From: Salvator merianae
Lineage: Eukaryota > Chordata > Lepidosauria > Squamata > Teiidae
Reading direction: 5' to 3'
Assembly (NCBI GenBank): GCA_003586115.2
Contig: QVOM02000073.1
Location: forward strand, 30,021,298-30,085,297
Length of the DNA stretch: 64,000 nt
The position numbers were made by a program, and so were the translations under genes. Of this stretch, positions 49,966 through 61,440 are shown one piece after another (within the stretch, counting starts at the first letter, position 1; each line of letters opens with the position of its first letter). The notes under the pieces were generated by a model. That model had not been told where the DNA came from. It was given only the letters and a program-made list of their open reading frames with translations, and did no database searches.

Positions 49966-50456
49966 CGCAGCATAACTCATAGCTTCATTGAGCTACACAA
50001 GCCACTCTGCTGCCATAAGGCAATGATTCATGAAGTTGTGCCTACTAAATCATATTTAACTTGTTCTGAGGTCATCTTGTTTAGTACCCATACTTTATTA
50101 GTAGTATACTGTATATGGATTATAAGTCATGTATATTATTCTTTGATATCATTCCTTAATTATTTATTGCTTACCTGAACTCAATACAACTACTCTGCAA
50201 TCCCTTCTCTGTATTTTTTGCTAATGGTTTTTTGGCAATCTTCTCCGACTTTTACCTAAGCATTCCATTTAAAGACCACCAATCAAGTTCACCAAGTCAC
50301 AGTCAACTACATTCATTGTAAAATATAATTCATTTAACACCAGTGGACATTCATCAAGAAACTTTACAGCATGATCTCTTGTTTCTAAGCTGTCTACCTA
50401 GCCAGGTGTATTTCTAGCATTCTTAAAAACAAAATGCTGAAATGGAATATCACCTA

Positions 50457-50505
50457 GGCTGCCTCCAGACAGTGAGAGAAAAATGTGGGGTCTTCTTTAA
50501 ACATC
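50457..50505. mobile_element. One end of the TCCAGAC TIR family
   Basis: GGCTGCCTCCAGACAGTGAGAG, AAAAATGTGGGGTCTTCTTTA matches the inner side of the right end of 19333-19790 for about 40 positions. The other end is not found nearby. Confidence 0.45.
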
Positions 50506-52529
50506 CAAGAGCTTCTGAGACACAATATGGTTATAGTAGTGTTTAGTAATGCCATTTGTCTAGGTTAGCTTCTACCATCCAATTAGTTTTTTGACAGGGA
50601 CCAAGTAACCGTTATGATTGACAGGATTCTATGGGCATGAGTGGTATGGTTGGCTATCAGAGCGTTGTATTTATTATTAAAATATATGACTGTTTCTCAT
50701 CTTAGATAACATTATATGGGTCTCATTTCAGCATGAGCTATTACTATGCATTCACTCTGATGTGAATTCACAATGAAGGATAGGTATCAAATGAACTGGG
50801 GAGTCAACTTGTAACCATTCAACACTTAAATTTGTTCTAAATGCTATCTTATACATATATCTTTATGCGTGCAATCAAACTATGGCTCCGTTCAGGTGAA
50901 GCCCCTTGCAGAGATCATGGAGGAGATGCCCCACCCATAGACTCATCTAAAAGGGACAGACTAAGTGTAGTTACTGTCTACTTTAGAATAATCATTCATT
51001 TTGGTGGAAGGGATAGAACTTTGGTGCATCTAGCACGCATCAGTAATTTCACATGTAGAGAGTGTCTCACTGTCATTTGGCACTATACGATAGCTAAAAT
51101 TCATAATATGTAGATAATAGCATGTGGTAGTAACTGCTACAGATGAGCATTTTAAAAGAAATATTCAGATGAGTTTTGCACATTTTGTTCTCATTTGATT
51201 AGTTACTGATGCCTATTAATACCTAGTTATTAATTTGTTACAATACTTGCAGTAGGAACATAATTTTAATTACCGTAAATGATTGCCTAGATGTACTGCA
51301 TTTTTGTTTTTAAAAATCACAGCAGTTATTTCTTTAATGATTATTCTTTCTGCCTGATAGTTCAGGACAATTTTCACTATAATCCTCTTCAAAAACATCA
51401 AAACACAGCTGAATTAACTTATTAGCTTGGGTGGGGGGGTGATGCTTCCAATCTGAAAATCTTTGGAGGATCCACAAATTCCTCCAGGGCCTCGAACATT
51501 AAAAGCAGGGCTTTTGATAAAACGATGAATGGCTTCTTGATGTTCTTCCAAAAATATCCATTTATATCTTTTTTAGGAAGATTTTTATCAGGGTACATGT
51601 GCACAAGAGAACACAGGCCTCTGAAACAGGCTAAACAAACACTCACCTGGCCAGAGATATAATCTATTAGCAATATATACCTTATCTGGACAAAATCTCA
51701 GTAGCAGAATGAACAGAAGCCTATTTCATATTTATCTGTTTATTTTTGTCCCAGATGACAACTGCATTATGGAAGGAGCCTTACCTGAATGTATGAAACA
51801 GGACTAAGGGCACAGATATTTAGTGAAGGATAACGTTTCAGGAATGACTGGGAGAGAGAGATAATAAGAGACGTACACGCAAACTGAAATGTCTACTATA
51901 AGCTAAAAGGTCATATATAAATAAAAATGCAAAATAAATTGAAAAACTAGTGGGGGGAAAGAAAAACAACAACAACATTAAAAGAGACACTGCACCTTTC
52001 TGCAGTCAGTGTGCCATGATATGATCCAGTGGGTCTTGATCAGAAAAAGACCTGCTGTCCCAGAACATGGCATGGCATGATGTGGAACATCACCATCTGC
52101 ACGGGTTCAGACCAGTCTTCACATGGAGTCTGCTAGTGGTGGGCAGGGCTTCTCTAATTTGCACTAACATGAGACCCTGAAGAGAATCATGAGGATTCCT
52201 AGTACATAATAGAGGTAAGTGCAGAAAGACTCATGTGCTAAACATCCATGACTGCCCCACCTCACAGAAGAGGTATTGCCATTGTAGGAAACTACCACAG
52301 GAAAAGGCATTCACCCCTATTACTACTTTAAGCCATTCATCATAGTGTACGACCACCTGGGACTTTGTGATGTTGCAATCACAAAATCCCTGCATGATCA
52401 TTGCCACCTAGGACACAACCCTTACAGTTGGCTACGGCCACCTATTTCTCTGTGTGCTGTATTGCTATTATTGCTGGCAAACAAACTTGCTGTGAGAGTG
52501 GAGTCAGCCCATATCCTGTTTTCAATACT

Positions 52530-52693
52530 AGCCCTTTCTGCACTGGGTCTTATTCCAGATTATATTCTAGAACACAAGCCTGCATCAGTGTGCTGGTCCC
52601 TGCCTGGAGTCTGCTGCACTCTACACTAGCATGTAAACAGCAGGCCCCTATTCCAGGATATAATCTAGAATAAGACCCAGTACAGAAAGAGCC
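52530..52693. mobile_element. Short TIR element, near-complete palindrome
   Basis: The left half AGCCCTTTCTGCACTGGGTC, TTATTCCAGATTATATTC mirrors the right half GGATATAATCTAGAATAAG, ACCCAGTACAGAAAGAGCC. The 3-bp word ACT flanks both ends (52527-52529 and 52694-52696). It is the most complete short member of the family seen at 21739. Confidence 0.65.
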
Positions 52694-52696
52694 ACT

Positions 52697-53276
52697 GGGC
52701 CTGTTCACACTTCCGCGGTAGACCATTCTTGGCCGCTCACAAAAACAGAGCATTCACATTCCTGTGAGCATTCACCTCTCTCGATTCTCACCGAGGCTAC
52801 CCTGATACATACCTGAAGCTGGGGAAGGCTAAACAAGTAATTGTCTGTCTTGATTCCGACCTGCGAGATCAAGCGCAGATCGGGGAAGTTGCTTTTGCAC
52901 TGCTTCCTGGCTTGAAATGGCAGCGGGGAGGGGCTGGCGTGGCTACGCAGGTGCAGTCCACTGCTTCACAACCCGGTTTGCCCTTTGGGTTTCGCAGCCT
53001 GGCTACCGTTTCAAAGACAGCTCTGAAAGGAGCCCCTCTAGCTTTGAAGCAGTACTCTATGATTCGGATTAGTAGACCTATGTTCGCATCTGTGCCTCTA
53101 TGATTCATGACTTCATTTCCTGTCTAGTGGATTCCCATCCACACCACTTCCTCTGCTGATCAGCTTGGAGTCGTTTCCCTGGCTGTCAAGTGTGTATAGC
53201 ACTCAACAGACTCCAACCTCACCAGACTGAAGCCTGCTAATTAGAACGTTCTGCTACGGTAAGTGTGAAAAGGCCC
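52697..53276. mobile_element. TIR element, GGGCC..TTCACACTT ends
   Basis: The left end GGGCCTGTTCACACTTCCGC and reversed right end GGGCCTTTTCACACTTACCG are inverted repeats for about 25 positions, with ACT outside each (52694-52696, 53277-53279). Three-base duplications and GGGC...TTCACAC-like ends suggest a PIF/Harbinger-type nonautonomous element, but this is inference. The interior at 52860-53050 is clearly GC-richer than the window. No transposase is recognised. Confidence 0.6.
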
Positions 53277-53639
53277 ACTGTCTCCCTTAAAATATCCTGT
53301 GGAGGCATACCTGCACTTAAACACGTCTGGCAAAATGCTGAAATAGAATTATGTCCCTGACTGAACCCACATGGTCAGCATTACACCTATCATTCTTTAC
53401 TTCCTTTTTGGTAAACTGCATCTCCTTGGTCACACTCTTATGCACCCCTTTTCAAAAAATATTTAATAATGCTATTCGTGCCTTCTAGACATTGATGTAC
53501 TACCTGTGTTTTATGCAACTAGTTCCTTCCTGGAAAACATTTTCATTATTTTTATCCTTACCATGTGTAGTGTAAGGATTTTTGTAGCAATTTTCAGTCT
53601 CTGCTACGGTAATAAATCTGGGGTACAAAAATCTAATAA

Positions 53640-53675
53640 ATTGGTATATAGATAGATCAAATAAATAAATAAATG
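53640..53675 (+). repeat. (AAAT)n tract
   Basis: CAAATAAATAAATAAATG follows a GATA-like run. It may be a retrotransposon tail, but the body is not recognisable. Confidence 0.6.
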
Positions 53676-54349
53676 TCTTATTATTCTTTGTTTTTTAATC
53701 CTACAGCCATGATGATTTGTTGACATCTTCAGCTTAAAGGAGACTCAAAATGATCCCATCATTCCCAGGTGTCATTTTTTTGTTGTTGATGATGATTATC
53801 CCCCCCCCCCCGCAATCTAGCTGAAGTTGGTCAAGACCCAACAGTGCAGTGGCCATTCACACTGCACGTGCTAGAATGGTTCTGTACCAGACCTCCAACT
53901 CTCACAATGCAAATGCTCACCATGACAGCAACCTCAGGAATATCTGGCTGCTGCCATGGTGAGCAGGACATGGCATGCAACTGTGCAGTCATGGCATGGC
54001 CTTGCAATGGAAGCAGGTGTGAATGCTACTGATCGGGAGCAATCCAGCTGCTCCTGATCAAACTGTGGACAAGGTTTTAGCTGTGCACAGCTATAAGTGT
54101 TCTGGAGCTTCTGCAAACACTCCCAGATGCTATGACTGCCACAGAGTATGAACACATTTTGCTAGTGAGTGTGCAGATGCTCCCTAGTAACTAACTGCAA
54201 ACAGACCTGAGTTCAGTTTAAATACCTGATACACATCCAGAGTCTAGGCATTATGTTAGCTTTACAAGCAACAATGTAAATGTGTAAAAAAAAATAATAA
54301 CTTGGTGCTTGACAGCCACATCAGTAAATAAAGATTTGAGTTTCCCATC

Positions 54350-56072
54350 TTTTAAAAAAAATATTTTTATTGTTTTGAAACATTAAAAGTTATAATACAA
54401 TGCATTACATGTACATAAAAGAAGAAAATAAAACAAGACTAAAAGCTGAAGAAGACAGAAGAGAAAAAAAATAGAACAAAGAAAGAAAATGTCCTAGCTA
54501 AAAGTGACTTCACTTCTTCAGTGATTATATCTGGACACCTATTTATACTTTTCACTAAACAATTGCATTCCTTATGATAATTTCAAGCATGTTATTCTTC
54601 TAACCCCACTGCTAACAGATTTTCTTTCTTATGCAGAAAGTCAACAGGTTTTCATTAAAAAAAAACACCCTAATTATTTTTCTCTAACCAAACATGTCAT
54701 CTCATCTATTTCTGCCAAGTCCAACAACTTAGTTAACCAAACTTCCATAGTAGGTAATGATATGTTCTTCCATTCTTGTGCTTTTAATATTCTTGATGCA
54801 GTAAACATATGTTTCAGTATTTTTCCAAAATTCTATTCTAAAACTTCATCTATCAGTTCCAGAAAAAATAAAAACTGGTTTCCTCTGTATTTCAATTTGT
54901 ATAAATACAAGTAGTCATTTCCAGAATGTCCTTACTTTTTTAAATAACCATCTGATAATGATAAAAAGTTCCTTACAGTATTCCACATTTCCAACACGAA
55001 CTAGGAATATCCTTACACCTTTTAGTCAATTTGGGGGGGGGGGATTATATACCATCTGTACATCATTTTATAAATAAATAAATAAATAAAATTAAGATTA
55101 TAGTGTGAATTTCAGCCCCTTTGTGCAGATCTTTTCCCATTAACTTATCAGTATGTTATATCTGAAATTTTAAGCCCATTTTATCATATCATAACCTCCT
55201 CATTTTCAGTGCCAAATCTTAGCAATAATTTATGTATTTTAGCAATTGCATGTTCATCCCCTTACATAATTGTGTTTCAAATTCAGTTTTACCTTGTTCT
55301 ATATTTCCTATTTTTTACATCCATTTTAAGTCTTTCAAAAAGTTGTACATATGAAAACCATTGAATTTTATATCTTTCAGATAACAGTTGTTCATTTGAT
55401 TTAATTTTATATTGTCCTTTCTCATTTACAAAAAAATATAGTACATCAGTCATTTTCCTATATGTGATATTTCTCTTTTCTGATATGCTTCCTGCAGAGA
55501 TATCCATTCCATACTGGCAATTTCAGATACAACCTCGTTTTATGTTTAGACTATACTCTTAATAATGCGGGTCTCAGAAAGTGATTTTTAAAATCTGCAA
55601 TAAAGATTAATCTGCAAAAATAAATCATACCATAAATAACTATGCCATCGAAGTCTCAATTCATGTCCTTCCAATTACAACAATCAGTGATTTCATAATG
55701 TTATTCATTCTTTAATCCAAACCAAACAGGAAGCTGCAAAATAAAGTTTCAAATTGAATAAACCCAGTCTCCCTCTTTCTTTGGCATCCTGTAATACTTT
55801 ATATTTAATCTGAAATTTTTTCCCCATCATATAAACTTTGATATGCCTTTTTGCCATTGTTTAAACATTGTATTGTTTTTCAGAACTGGTATTGTTTTAA
55901 GCAAAAACATTATTCTTGTTTGACATTATTCCCAAATAGTTTACTTTTTTTCTTAATCTTAAATCCAGTTTTTTCTATCAATTCCCTTTGCCTGTCTCCT
56001 GTCATTCTTTTTTTACTAACATCTTTATTTTCTGCTCATTTAGCTTAAGCCTAGCCAGGGGACCAAATTCTT
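54350..56072 (-). mobile_element. L1-A, 3' part of ORF2 and 3' UTR
   Basis: Minus-strand frames begin with EFGPLARLKLNEQKIKM at about 56070, then ISKFIWWGK near 55845, EKGQYKIKSNEQLLSERYK at 55430-55370, KGLKFTL near 55110 and YKMMYRW near 55070, ending in an AT-rich 3' UTR at about 54350. These are successive blocks of L1 ORF2 after the RT. The start falls exactly where the upstream L1-A part (59482-60015) stops, so the two are one element split by L1-B. Frameshifts and stops are frequent. Confidence 0.75.
56063..56072. repeat. Target-site duplication, left copy, of L1-B insertion
   Basis: CCAAATTCTT here equals 59482-59491. Both copies lie in the L1-A codons for a conserved EEFG-type stretch, exactly at the break between the two L1-A parts. 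Confidence 0.7.
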
Positions 56073-56838
56073 TACTGTTGTTGTTGAATATAATAATCCT
56101 TAAACATAAAAAATCTAAAAACAACAAAAGGTACAACTTAGAATTTAAAGATGTAATATGTGTCCTCCAATCTTCTGAAAGATTGATTATTTATCTATAA
56201 CTCCTTACTCCTCTTGTTAATTTTTTTTTAACACTCCAACATTCTTATTTCACATTATTCTTCAAAGCCTTCAAAAGCCTTCTCCTGTTGCATGTAGATG
56301 ATCAGTGAAGAGTTATCAGTTTTTAACAAAAACTGACATTGATTGATCCCTTATTAAGTTAGTCAATTTGACCATTTTTGCAAAGCCCATTAGTTTTATA
56401 ATCCTGTCCTTTAATGTTTTAATATTCAGCATCTTCCATTTTTGTTCATATATCAGTCTGGCAGCTATAACCATATATTAAAATAGAACTTTATATTTAT
56501 CTAATTTCTTACTAATCAGCCCCAGTAAAAAGGTTTCCAGCTTGAAGTATGTCTTTATCTTTAACATTTTTTGTATTTCACAATATATTTGTAGCCAGAA
56601 AGATTTTTACATTTGGGCACGACCACCACACTTGATAATACATTCCAGCCTTTTCTCCACAGTTCCAGCATTTATTTGACATATTTTATATATAGATAGA
56701 TTAGATAATCTGTGCAGAGTAAGGTACCATCCATACATCATCTTATAACAATTCTCCTTTAAACTATAACACAGTGTAAATTTCAAATCCCTCGAACACA
56801 TTTTCTTCCATTGTTCCATTTCTATATTTCTCTTTCTT

Positions 56839-57866
56839 GGTTCTCCTCATTCCTCCAGCACCGAGGGCAGCGAGTGGTTTTCGGGGGTCAGAGCTCCCAG
56901 TGGTCCCCACTTCAATGTGGGGTCCCTCAGGGTGCTTTGCTCTCCCCGATACTCTTTAACATCTTTATGCGCCCCTTGGCTCAGGTGATCCGTAGTCATG
57001 GGCTGATTTGCCATCAGTACGCTGATGACACTCAGCTCCTTCTGTTGATGGAGGGTCAGCCAACGTCTGCTCCGGTTGCTCTTTCCCAGTGTCTGGAGGC
57101 CATTGCGATCTGGTTGAGGGGGAGCAGGTTGAAACTGAATCCAGCGAAGACGGAGGTCCTCTAGCTGGGTCGGGGGTCAGAGCCTAGTGGATTCCGGCTG
57201 CAGTCTTTCGGAGAGAGTCCTCTGAGCACTCTCTCCATTGTCAAAAGTCTGGGTGTTCGCCTGGACCCCAACCTTTCTATGGGGTCGCAGGTTGCTCACT
57301 CAGCGAAGACAGCCTTTTTTCATCTGAGGCAAGCTTGGCAGCTGGCTCCCTGTCTCTCCCGCCCTGACCTAGCCACTGTGATCCATGCGACGGTCACCTC
57401 CAGGCTAGACTACTGTAACTCTCTCTACGCTGGCCTGCCTTTGGGCCTGATCCGGAAGATGAAATTGGTGCAAAATGCAGCGGCTCACCTTCTTATGGGC
57501 TCCCCTCGTGGGGCCCATATTATTCCCATTCTGTGGGAGCTGCATTGGCTACCGATCAAGTTCCGGATCCGGTTCAAAGTTTTGGTTATGACCTTTAAGG
57601 CCCTACGCGGCTTGGGGCCCTCATATCTCTGGGACTGTCTTGCCACTTATACACCTGGGAGAGTATTGAGATCTTCAATGGACCACAATAGATTGGTGGT
57701 CCTTGGCATGAGAGAGGCTCACCTCTCGGTCATGAGGCATAGGGCCTTCTCATGCGTTGCCCCTGTCTGGTGGAACGCTCTGCCAGCAAGCTCCTGGGCA
57801 ATTTGTGAATTGCCTAGTTTTCAGAGAGCTTGCAAGGCAGAGCTGTTCTGCCAGGCCTTTGGCTAA
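56839..57866 (+). pseudogene. L2 ORF2 remnant: reverse transcriptase, one stop
   Basis: This is the C-terminal two-thirds of an L2 ORF2 in one frame. It holds the RT block CGVPQGALLSPILFNIFMRP (from about 56917), the active site QYADDTQ with YADD at 57018-57029, LNPAKTEVL at 57135-57161, then a TAG stop at 57162-57164. The same frame then continues: SRLDYCNSLYAGLP near 57400-57440, LHWLPIKFRIRFKVLV, LGPSYL, HRAFSCVAPVWWNALPASS, and a terminal stop at 57864-57866. The position after TEVL is normally a tryptophan, so the stop looks like a single TGG-to-TAG change. The endonuclease half is absent through 5' truncation, so the copy could not move on its own. Confidence 0.85.
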
Positions 57867-58182
57867 TGCCACCAGCCTGATTATGAGGGTGGCTGGACTG
57901 TACGGCCGATTTCTATTTGGCCCCAACGACAGTCCTGTTAAAGTAGTGTTCTGGACCCTGTTATTTAATTTATATGTAATGTTTACAGTTGTTTTATTGG
58001 AGAGGTAACTGGGGGTCTTGATGTTTTGATGTTTTAATATTTTAGTATCTCATTGTTTGATGATTTCTGATGTATTTATCAATGTTTTAATGTAATTTGT
58101 ACTTTTTGGCAGCCGCCCAGAGCCCAATTCGGGATGGGCGGGATATAAGACTAATAAATAAATAAATAAATAAATAAATAAA
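56839..58182 (+). mobile_element. Young 5'-truncated L2 nested in L1-B
   Basis: A plus-strand L2 with its 5' end at SWFSSFLQHRGQR and a 3' UTR ending GCCGCCCAGAGCCC, GGGATGGGCGGGATATAAG, then an (AATA)n tail at 58152-58182. It is much richer in G+C than the flanking L1 and has an almost clean frame, both signs of recent insertion compared with its host. The L1-B similarity continues on both sides of it. I found no clean target duplication. Confidence 0.85.
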
Positions 58183-59481
58183 GTTCTTTGCCTAGTTCAC
58201 CATACATTCTTTAACTTGTTCCATTTCAAATTTCAACAATATTTCAAAGAATTTTATATTGTATATTTATATATTTCTCCTTTTTCTACTTCCCATTTCT
58301 ATTTTTTTTCTGAAATGTTGCATTCTTTTTATCTGTTTTAAAGCACTCCATAAATTATGAATACATAAACCATTGTATACTATATCCTTCATTTTGAAAT
58401 TGATCTCTTGCTTTTAGGTTAAAGTCATCTTTTTCCTAAGCCCAATTCAATAATTGTTCATATGTAAGCCATTCTCCTTGCCTTTCTGATTCTCTGAAAA
58501 CAGCTTCATGAGGAGACACCCAAAGAAGAATTTCCGTATTTCCGTATGCAATCTGTCTTTATATCTATTTCATATTCTTAACATTGTGTTTCTCACAAAG
58601 TTATTTTTGAATGACACATTAACTTTTGTTTTGTTATACCACTGATAGCCATACACATCTCTATCTTAGATCATGACCTTTCAGCTATAACCATTTTAAA
58701 TTCTTCAACCACACCCAAATTTTCACACACAACAAGCAACAACCCTCAAATTTGGTAGGTTCAAATCATCCCTTTTTTTTTTTTCTCCATCTTGTAATAA
58801 TTTAAATCATATTTAAGGCTTCTTCCCCTCCAGCATAAACTTTGACATATCCCTTTGCCATTGATTAAACATCTTATTGTCAATTAAAACTGGTATCATT
58901 TGGAATAGAATCATCATTTTTGGCAGTGCATTAATTTTACCACAGAAATCCTACCCAATAATGACAACTTTAATTTAGCTCACTTTTCCATGTCTTGCTT
59001 AATTGTTGACCACATTTTCACATAATTCCCACATACTTAGCCTTTTTCTTTAAATCTTGATCCTATGCAAGTCATATTTCTCACCAATATCTCTGTATTT
59101 TGTTCATTAGCTTTAAATCCAGCTGCCATTTTCAACTTGTCCAATTTCTCTTTTAGTGTTACAATACTTTGAATAGGATCTTTAATAGTTTGTATTCCTC
59201 TTTCCTAAATTTTATTCCCTTTCTATCTTCTTATGGACTTCCAAAGCTAATATAAAAAGAAATAGAGAAGGTGAACAACCTTGCCTCATGCTCATACCTC
59301 ATACATTCTTCAGTACCATCTCCATTGATAAATATCTGAGCCAAATGGACATTATAAATTGCCTTCAGCCATTTTATATTTTTTCCTCCCATTTCCATCT
59401 TCTCAAATACTTTAAACATGAAATTCCAGTTTAAAATGTCAAATGCTTTCTCTGCATCTAAGGATATCAAGGTAGCTGGGC

Positions 59482-60015
59482 CCAAATTCTTCTAATATTT
59501 GCATTAATGCATCTGTCCTTTCTAAAGGGTTTTCCATGGTGATCACCAAACCATCTGTAAAAGCCCGTAGCTTATATACTTCTCTTTTCTTTTTTATCTT
59601 TATTCCTGTAAACTTATCATCTCTTCTTACATCTTTATTAAGTATCCCCAAGACCAGAATAAATAAAAATGGTGGCAGTGGACAGTTTTCTCTGGATCCT
59701 TTTTGAATTTCATATAGTTCCATTAATTCTCCACTTACATTTATTTGTGCTCGCTGTGATGAATAATTTGATATAATCCACTTAATAAAGTTTTCTCCAG
59801 GTTACATAAAGTCTAAGATCTTTAATAAAAAAGACCAATTCAAATTGTCCACATCTAGAAAAAATAACATAGCTTCCTTTTCATTATGATACTATAGAAA
59901 CTCCAAAATGTCCAAAATATTTCTTAAGTTATCTCAAAGATGTCTTTGTGGTAAAAATCCACTCTAATGAATTATCACAATTAAATTTATCACTTTCCAA
60001 TATTCAAACATTGCA
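59482..60015 (-). mobile_element. L1-A, RT part upstream of the L1-B insertion
   Basis: The minus strand gives SGFLPQRHL near 59965, FFLDV and NLNWSF near 59860-59830, GSRENCPLPPFLFILVLGIL near 59695-59640, a degraded active site (FTDG for YADD) near 59555 and LMQILEEFG ending at about 59480. It differs from L1-B over the shared RT region (NYSSQRAQIN against IYNVHLAQIF), so it is a different L1 lineage, not a duplication. Confidence 0.75.
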
Positions 60016-60680
60016 CTGTATACTACACACCACGCAGTTGGAAATAGTTAAAAATTAGAAATATGCTGATAATTTATCTCGAGAGGAGTGGTTTAAAACA
60101 ATATGGGATGTCATCATTAGTGATATTATAAATGTGAAAGAAAATAGAATCTAAGGTAGTGATCAAGAAGAAGTGTTTGTAAAGATATGGACATCAATAT
60201 TAGATGCACTTCCCAAACTGAAACAATAGATATTCCCAAGGGAAAAAAAAACTTTATTAATTGGATAATATCTACATCACTATCTCAATTACATATTACA
60301 GAAAATATGTACAATGTCATAAGAAATAAGGAACCTGAGCATGGCAGTTGGTTAGGGGAGGAGGAATGGGAAGATAAAGTATTTAATAAATTTTATAAAC
60401 ATATTGGAATTTTTATTTTGCATGGGGTTTTTTTTTTAGCTTTCTTCATTGCTTCATGTGACTCTGGAATACTGTGTAAATGCATGGTGTGCCCAGGAAG
60501 TAAATGTATGCCTGGCAAAACATCCACAGACACTATGGGGGACCACAACTCCAGCAGACTTGTCCTTTAAATAATGTACATATTTTGAGGTCTGTTCCAT
60601 GTCTTTCTGCTGAGACAGAGGCAGGCAATAATCAACACTGCTTTTTAAAGATATATTTAAGTAACTTGGATGACATGAAT
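60016..60680. other. Unassigned DNA, possibly L1-related
   Basis: A plus-strand frame at 60187-60570 contains GEEEWEDKVFNKFYKHIG, and an earlier phase gives SREEWFKTIWDVII-like text at about 60095. These faintly recall L1 ORF2 C-terminal helices in the opposite orientation to L1-A, but the match is too weak to assign. Confidence 0.25.
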
Positions 60681-60682
60681 TA

Positions 60683-60780
60683 AGGCCATAGTTCATTGGT
60701 ACAGCATGTGGTTAGCATACAGAAGGTTCCAAGTTCAAACTTTTACATATCCCTAGAAGACAACAGCAAGCTACTTACAA
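60683..60780 (+). mobile_element. tRNA-derived SINE, 5' part
   Basis: GGCCATAGTTCATTGGTACAGCATGTGGTTAGCATACAGAAGGTTCC, AAGTTCAAAC has box A-like and box B-like segments in tRNA spacing and matches the SINE at 18074 base for base over the head. The 3' body is missing. Confidence 0.65.
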
Positions 60781-61185
60781 ATTGTTGTCAAGAAAATTGC
60801 TTGTTTTAATATTTCTCAATTTTGCCCCCCAAAAAACACCCTTTTAATGAGATTTTAGTTTTCCAGTTCATGGAAAAAGTATTTCTAAGACATATTGAGT
60901 CAGTGCCAAGAGAAACTGGTGTCTGAACAGTTTGTCTGGTCTAAAGGGAGAAGTGCTTTGTAGGCTACAAGCAAAGCTAATGAACCAGCAGTCAGCAGTT
61001 CTGTGTACGCATACCATGGTCAGATATATCAGCCTGACTGGAGAGGAAAACTAGACATTCAGTTTGACAAAGTATGGCACTGACCAATGGTCATGATGTA
61101 TAGAATGTATGTGGAAAATAATAATTGAAAGCAGTACTATTTCACTTCAGCTCTATACAGATAACATACGCCGTCTTGAGCCCTT

Positions 61186-61440
61186 GGGCCTTTTTGCACT
61201 TACCTTTCCTGGCCCAGTCCAGCATGACCAGGTCAAGCTGGAGCAGTTCCAGCAAATGGACCACTCCTACTGTACAGAAACAAGCCAACCACATTTGGAT
61301 GGCTTTCTAGGACAGCTACTGCACTGGCCCAAAGATCATGCCATTGTTGGAGCCATCCTTCATGCACTCCAACGTCTAAGAATTACAGTTTTGTGTGCAA
61401 TTGAAATGGACCCTTGCTGACCCACATAGGCCTGTACCCT
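61186..61440. mobile_element. Candidate TIR element, GGGCCTTTTTGCACTTACC end
   Basis: The left end GGGCCTTTTTGCACTTACC resembles GGGCCTTTTCACACTTACC of the 52697 element. The interior has GCACTGGCCC and other inverted words, but a right end is not convincing. The 103-codon frame over it carries no motif. Confidence 0.3.

Larger units (their letters stand above)
56073..59481 (-). mobile_element. L1-B, 5'-truncated L1 nested in L1-A
   Basis: The minus strand starts at PATLISLDAEKAFD (RT palm, about 59480), runs through a frameshifted RQGC..SLFLFILALE block near 59270-59230, a DPIQSIVTLKEKLDKLK block near 59170-59130, and LKENCYKMMYGWYL with the NKCWNCGEK zinc-knuckle motif at 56760-56655. It ends with LTNLIRDQS near 56345. 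The stretch that should carry the RT active-site YADD is missing, apparently by a short deletion. The 3' end is a CAA-rich tail rather than pure poly-A. The L2 at 56839-58182 interrupts it after EQVKECMVN.AKNF. It truncates at the right target duplication. Confidence 0.8.

Noticed and set aside
59231..59723. Tandem duplication within one L1 RT
   Set aside because: The two RT segments differ in sequence and lineage, and a 10-bp target duplication shows insertion of one L1 into another instead.
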